DNA from: Paramacrobiotus metropolitanus
Lineage: Eukaryota > Tardigrada > Eutardigrada > Parachela > Macrobiotidae
DNA: 11,592 bases
Reading direction: 5' to 3'
Assembly: GCF_019649055.1 (NCBI RefSeq)
Contig: NW_026570236.1
Location: forward strand, 1,738,001-1,749,592
Shown here: positions 7,409 through 11,592 of the stretch, piece by piece
Position numbering within the stretch: position 1 is the stretch's first letter
Layout of the letters: each line of letters starts with the position of its first letter
Made by a program: the position numbers and the translations under genes
Notes under the pieces: model-generated
Told to the model about the DNA's origin: nothing
Seen by the model: only the letters and a program-made list of their open reading frames with translations
The model's database searches: none

Positions 7409-9647
7409 TTAATACATAAACATATTGTCATTGCTAGGCACAACATGCTTAACGGAAGGTCGTCTGAGTTCAATGTCTTTGAGTGTTAATAAAATGATAT
7501 TAAAGGCAAACAGTAGCATGGCCACCAGGCACAGCCAGAAGGAGAAGCCCAGTTCCGCGCTGCCGCAGGTGCTGAACTTCGGTCGCGGATACAGGAGCTC
7601 CGCCGGAAGAACGTTGTACTGGAAGTGCGTATAGAACAGGATCACCCATATCAACATGGACAGCAGGGAACTTATCACTGCAAAATACGATTTCCCAAAG
7701 TTAAAAATAAACACAAAATAACCGTGTAAGTAGTATAGAGGTTGTATCTTGTGGCTCCAAATTAAATTTCCAGAAAAAACTCTGATACCAGTTTTATACA
7801 TTAATTAATTGTGTGTTCGTTTAATTTGATTTTTTGAATGCTGTCAAAACAGAATTTAATACACAATCCAGAATATATGCATTCATTGATAGAAGTTATC
7901 CAAACTAACGGTGAATAAATGTTTAAGGCTGCTTATTCTTGTTATACGTATTGGATCATAAAAATTCTGTTTCCTTTTCCATGTCTAACGGTAAATCGAG
8001 TAGCATGATACTAACCAATCGCTTGGATTTAGTGCAAAAATGATCGAAGCAGTGGATTTCGCACTTTAAATGCACCCAAAACAAATGTATTTTATCGTTA
8101 CCAACTTACCTCCGATTCCATTCCAAATGTACATGCCGAAAATCCCATTGATTACAGATATAGGTGTGTATGTCGTATTGAGAAGTCCGTAAACTGCTGC
8201 AACAACTCAAAAGAAAATTCCAGACAGACGAAGAATATGGTTGCTGCCCATAATCCAAAATTAAAAAGATGGACATTTTGAAAAATCCTAGTTGGACCTT
8301 TGGAAAAAATAAGTCGGTTACGTCTATGAATCGGAAGCTGACTATTACGATTTAAACCTGTAGCTGTTGTTCGTTTGCATATTTGGCTTGGAAATTCAGA
8401 ATAATGTAATATGTTAATGCGTGATTTAAAACTGTCGTTATATGTAGCGATGCTGCAACGCAATACAACGTTGTGAAGATCATATACATACTACGCCGTA
8501 AAACAAAGGAAGTACGGGTGTTAATAACAATGGTGATTAACATGCCTTCGGGTTCACTCATGCACAGTTCACCATACGGGAGATCGGCATCGGAAAGGTC
8601 AAGAGCGGATACATTGCTCAACAGGTGCTGTGCTGGCTGTTGTGTCGATGCAGCCGGCAATGCGATACTGTGTTCCGGATCCACGATCATCAGGTGGTAA
8701 CACGACACATCGCACACAGCTTCACTCAATGCAACAAACATCGGTTAACACGCTGGTCATTATTATCATATCCATACATATGCAGCTGTTTCCCTTACTA
8801 ATTTGCAGTGCTAAAATATTTGATGTCATTTACAACCATAAGTTCAGAACCACTCCTGAATTAATTTTTTACGATTATACACGCTCGAACGTAGTACAAA
8901 ATTAGGGATATAATAACTGTTATTTACGTGCATTTATGATAGCTTAGTTCCACGAAACAAGTTCAATAAATTTGTAAAGTGATTAATTATAAAATAATGT
9001 CAGGCAACAGTAGCAAGACAAGTATAGACAAGCTGAATTATGTTAAAAAATTTATTAAAGTCTTTAAAATGTTTAATCATATTTAAAATTTATCAGTGTT
9101 TTAATATCTGTATACTATATTATGGAAAAATAAAATGAAAGTTTCAAATAAGTGACATCTACAGTGTATAAATAAGTGTCAAATAAGTGTATAATTTGTG
9201 GCACAGTGGCACTAATATTACAGATTCGCTTAGCACTAATTACGTAAAGGTACGTAATGCGATATCAGCGTACTCGCACATGCATTGCTCACTTTTCAAT
9301 TCAGCCTGGCGATCACCAAGGCCTTTATTGTAGCGGACAAATCCACGGAACAGTCCGAAATTAATCCAGCCACCTGGCCGGTTTTTCGTGAGGATTTGCT
9401 TGGCGAAGCGATAGGTCTCGTTGTCGCCGGCAGTCGCACCGGCTAACAAAGATGCCTCATCAATGGGATTGCTGTTAATAGTACTAATGGAGTGCTGTTG
9501 TTGCTGCTGTTCGGAGTTGATGTCTTTCAGCCGGGAAACAATCCAGTAATCAGTGGCTAACGCCGTCGATAATAGGGCAATACCAATACAACTGGCCAGA
9601 AACGTGAGAAAGATCAACACTCGTTTCTTCCGTTCACTTTCTTCCAT
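7409..9647 (-). CDS. CLRN: clarin-family four-TM membrane protein, four exons
   Basis: Clarins are tetraspan proteins of the claudin/PMP22 clan; vertebrate clarin-1 is needed in hair cells and photoreceptors. Modelled minus-strand exons: 9647-9293, 8719-8492, 8297-8110 (or 8196-8110), 7677-7409; all donors are phase 1. Exon 1 starts at the first ATG and encodes TM1 (residues about 9-31), a run of five Gln near residue 47, an N-glycosylation sequon NET, and the diagnostic WINFGLFRG...GLGDR (about 94-113), matching the clarin YGLFHG...GLGAR block. Exon 2 adds a polar stretch with CDVSC and a second sequon, NVS. Exon 3 encodes LLNTTYTPISVINGIFGMYI, like the clarin HGPLGLYL block. Exon 4 encodes the rest of TM3, TM4 (FSFWLCLVAMLLFAFNIILL) and a tail ending MFMY, comparable to the ...LMY end of clarin-1. 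Exon 3 carries a frame break in TM2 unless the shorter exon is used. The shorter model gives an intact frame of about 312 residues but loses TM2. Confidence 0.85.
9146..9189. repeat. three copies of AAATAAGTG
   Basis: Exact 9-mers occur at 9146-9154, 9170-9178 and 9181-9189, within the first clarin intron (9292-8720). This looks like a small local duplication. Confidence 0.6.
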
Positions 9648-9654
9648 TGTTATG

Positions 9655-9674
9655 ACCAGTCGGTTATAACTGGT
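9655..9674 (-). repeat. inverted repeat just upstream of the clarin start codon
   Basis: Arms ACCAGT and ACTGGT enclose 8 nt and lie 8-27 nt before the clarin ATG, so they would fall in the 5' UTR. A small stem so near the start could influence initiation, but this is conjecture. Confidence 0.4.
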
Positions 9675-9689
9675 GCGGTGTCGTCGTTA

Positions 9690-10670
9690 AAAGTACGGAC
9701 ATTTCCAATCGGCTGTATGTATTTGAAAAACAGACGTGATAATGTACTCTGTTATGAGAACAAAATGGGCGATGAACTTGCTTAGCAGCGAATACAGCGA
9801 ATACAGAGATAAACATATTAAAGCAAAAACAGCTAAACCATATCCTTAAAAACGCAAAATTTTATCTACAACCATGTTAATTTTGACAGAATAAAAATAT
9901 TCAGACAGTAGACCGAGCGATAACGTCTTTTTAATTACGGGATATTTAAACCTTACAACTTAAAACCTTCCACTTGTTGCATTCTAATAAAACTTTTAAG
10001 ATTCCACGTCGGACTGTTTATAGCCAGTGTGTAACGTTAATATTTAAAGAGAAAAAATAAAAGCTTGAAACTTCAAAAGAGCCCACGAAAAATATTACGA
10101 GTACTAAAATTGTCAAACATAAAGTTCCATCATTTTCTTACAACTGCTAGTAAATTCACAGCTTATATTCATACTAAACCACTAACCTGCCACTTCACAG
10201 TAATTATTAGGCGGAACCTCCTTTTGTTTTTATCTATGAATTTTTTATACAACCTGAGGTGTGAGTGTTTTTGCGTAATTGTGTAATCTTTGCGCTGATA
10301 TATTCGTAATTAATTGGTTGCACAGAAAAGCGCAACTTAATCAGCAGTTAGTTTTTATATAAGAAAATGTTGCAGAAGAAGCTTTCAGAGATGACTCGCT
10401 ACGACTTATGCACTTCGTCACAATTTTTCACTTGTTTACAAGTGAGAGATGTACATACCTGAGAAAGCGTTAGTAATCCATGAGAATTTATGAGTAAACT
10501 GTAAACGAGATTCTCTAATCAACAAAATATTCGAGTCATACTAAAAGGATAACATCATATTAGCGGAATCAACTGTCCGTCCGTCGTCGTCGGTTGCCGG
10601 TCAGGTAAAACCAACGCGAGCCAGCTAGAGCAGCAGTAGCACAACAAGTGGGACAGAAGGTAAAACAGCT
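9690..10670. other. AT-rich upstream region of the clarin gene
   Basis: No supported gene. It should contain the clarin promoter, but I see no clear TATA box or initiator at a fixed distance. Two tandem 9-mers CAGCGAATA lie at 9786-9803. A perfect inverted repeat lies at 10428-10445. From about 10560 the base composition becomes richer in GC (CCGTCCGTCGTCGTCGG), which suggests the start of another transcription unit. Confidence 0.4.
10428..10445. repeat. inverted repeat, 8-bp arms with 2-nt spacer
   Basis: TCACTTGT and ACAAGTGA are separated by TT. The arms contain E-box-like CACTTG/CAAGTG cores facing each other, so a bHLH-type site pair is one reading; a chance palindrome is another. Confidence 0.5.
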
Positions 10671-10673
10671 GAC

Positions 10674-10718
10674 GTGAGTATATTTGGTTATTTAAATCAT
10701 CTCTAACGTACAGCTTAG
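10674..10718 (+). other. candidate 45-nt 5' UTR intron followed by a start codon
   Basis: On the plus strand a GTGAGTAT donor starts at 10674. A CTAAC branch-like motif lies at 10703-10707, and the acceptor TTAG ends at 10718. Six bases later an ATG in good context (CAAAATGG) at 10725 opens a 99-codon frame to 11024. The encoded peptide is rich in Ser and Thr and has no motif I recognise, so the intron signals are better than the coding evidence. It could be the 5' end of a divergent gene running off the right side. Confidence 0.25.
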
Positions 10719-11262
10719 GACAAAATGGTCGCATACCCAACATCTCCACATTCAGTACGATGCAGCGCAGTGCACTGTACGACTGAGTTCAAAATATCCG
10801 TTTCGTACAAGTGCACTGCACCGCTTGCGCAGAATGTTATGGGCGGGGCTATGACCATTTCGTCCTACATTGTACACAGCTTTAGCTCTTCCACCAACAG
10901 ACAGACAGAAAAAACGCACAGCAGCAACAGCGCGGTTAGAACAACCCCGTTTGAGAGACCGACATTGTACATATGTACAATAATATTACACGACTCGGAT
11001 GGATTTGCACAGGCTGGGATATGATCAACACACCTGATTTGTTGCGCTCAAGTGCCAATGAAAGGTTATATCCACTCAAGCATACTATACACGCGAAGTC
11101 AGAAATGCGCGTACCCCCCAACACTTTCGCTTGCAGACGCGCCAGATGCGTACAAATAATACGTACTAACGTACAAATAGAGGTACATGCAGTTTTTAAA
11201 GCACTCGCTAGTGTCTGATTGAAGCCGATAATCATGAAAGAAGTAAAAGAAATGGTACTTAC

Positions 11263-11401
11263 CATTAGTGCACACTGCCGGTGTGCCATTGTTTTAGGCG
11301 TATCCTCAAAACGCAGGAATTTCAAAACGTTTCCGCATGTAGCTGAACCCCACCTTCTGCATATGGATGCGAGCGCCCAAATCTATGGAAGACACCTTTT
11401 C
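11263..11401 (-). CDS. possible exon of an unrecognised minus-strand gene
   Basis: The 139-nt segment is bounded on the minus strand by a strong acceptor (AATTTTGCAG) and a strong donor (GTAAGTACC). From the acceptor, the first frame reads GARIHMQKVGFSYMRKRFEI and then stops within a TTTTGAG. From there a second frame reads FEDTPKTMAHRQCALM up to the donor. Each half looks protein-like, so a one-base frame break in the T run is possible. A further open piece with a CAG acceptor lies to its right (about 11430-11515: NHVALVLKGGNVETLAEFSK). No family was recognised, and the plus strand is also open across this region. Confidence 0.25.
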
Positions 11402-11592
11402 CTGCAAAATTATTTTAAGTATGGACTTCAAATGAATTTAAAAAGTTTCGAAAATTCCGCCAGTGTTTCGACATTTCCTCCCTTTAGTACTAACGCCACA
11501 TGATTTCTCAACTGGATGTTGGGGTATAAAGCAGTTTTATGCCACCGCATACCTATCATTTGGGTGCAAATTTCATAAAACAATGGAAATAT

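Noticed and set aside
7186-7473. 95-codon minus-strand frame beyond the clarin stop
   Set aside because: Its upstream part overlaps the clarin coding end in another frame and the rest is 3' UTR; no motif was seen.
10936-11325. 129-codon minus-strand open frame
   Set aside because: It crosses the strong GTAAGTACC donor at 11262 and has no recognisable domain beyond that point, so most of it is probably intron or chance.
1-11592. tRNA, rRNA, CRISPR array, or an intact transposon with terminal repeats
   Set aside because: I looked for tRNA B-box motifs, regularly spaced repeats and matching inverted ends and found only isolated partial matches.

Overview
This is eukaryotic, intron-containing DNA with no prokaryotic operon, ribosome-binding-site or CRISPR features. 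Coding pieces are short, moderately GC-rich islands bounded by GT..AG splice sites in AT-rich DNA. The recognisable proteins (an HPS1-type BLOC-3 subunit, a rhodopsin-like GPCR, a clarin) are animal proteins. The clarin, with its glutamine run and GLFRG...GLGDR motif, looks most like invertebrate (arthropod-type) homologues as I remember them. The species cannot be named from sequence alone. Layout: (1) positions 343-2989, minus strand: nine exons of an HPS1 homologue, with splice phases that agree across seven of the eight junctions as modelled; the 5' start and the C-terminus are unclear. (2) Positions 3578-3979: a minus-strand open frame of unknown value. (3) Positions 4371-5016, minus strand: part of a rhodopsin-like GPCR. 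One intact exon covers intracellular loop 2 to extracellular loop 2, followed by a canonical 60-nt intron and a TM5-to-TM7-like stretch whose reading frame is broken several times. (4) Positions 5047-7085: AT-rich DNA with small palindromes and no gene I can support. (5) Positions 7409-9647, minus strand: a four-exon clarin-family tetraspan gene with a frame break inside the predicted second membrane segment. (6) Positions 9690-11592: mostly AT-rich, with a possible plus-strand 5' intron and start codon near 10674-10725 and a possible minus-strand exon near the right edge. All three recognised genes lie on the minus strand, but nothing suggests shared transcription or a joint pathway. HPS1 acts in lysosome-related organelle biogenesis, clarin in the plasma membrane or sensory cells, and the GPCR in signalling. 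The most useful overall observation is that every recognised gene carries at least one place where homology continues in a different frame. This points either to indel errors in the underlying assembly or to parallel gene decay. I see no convincing new type of biological system.
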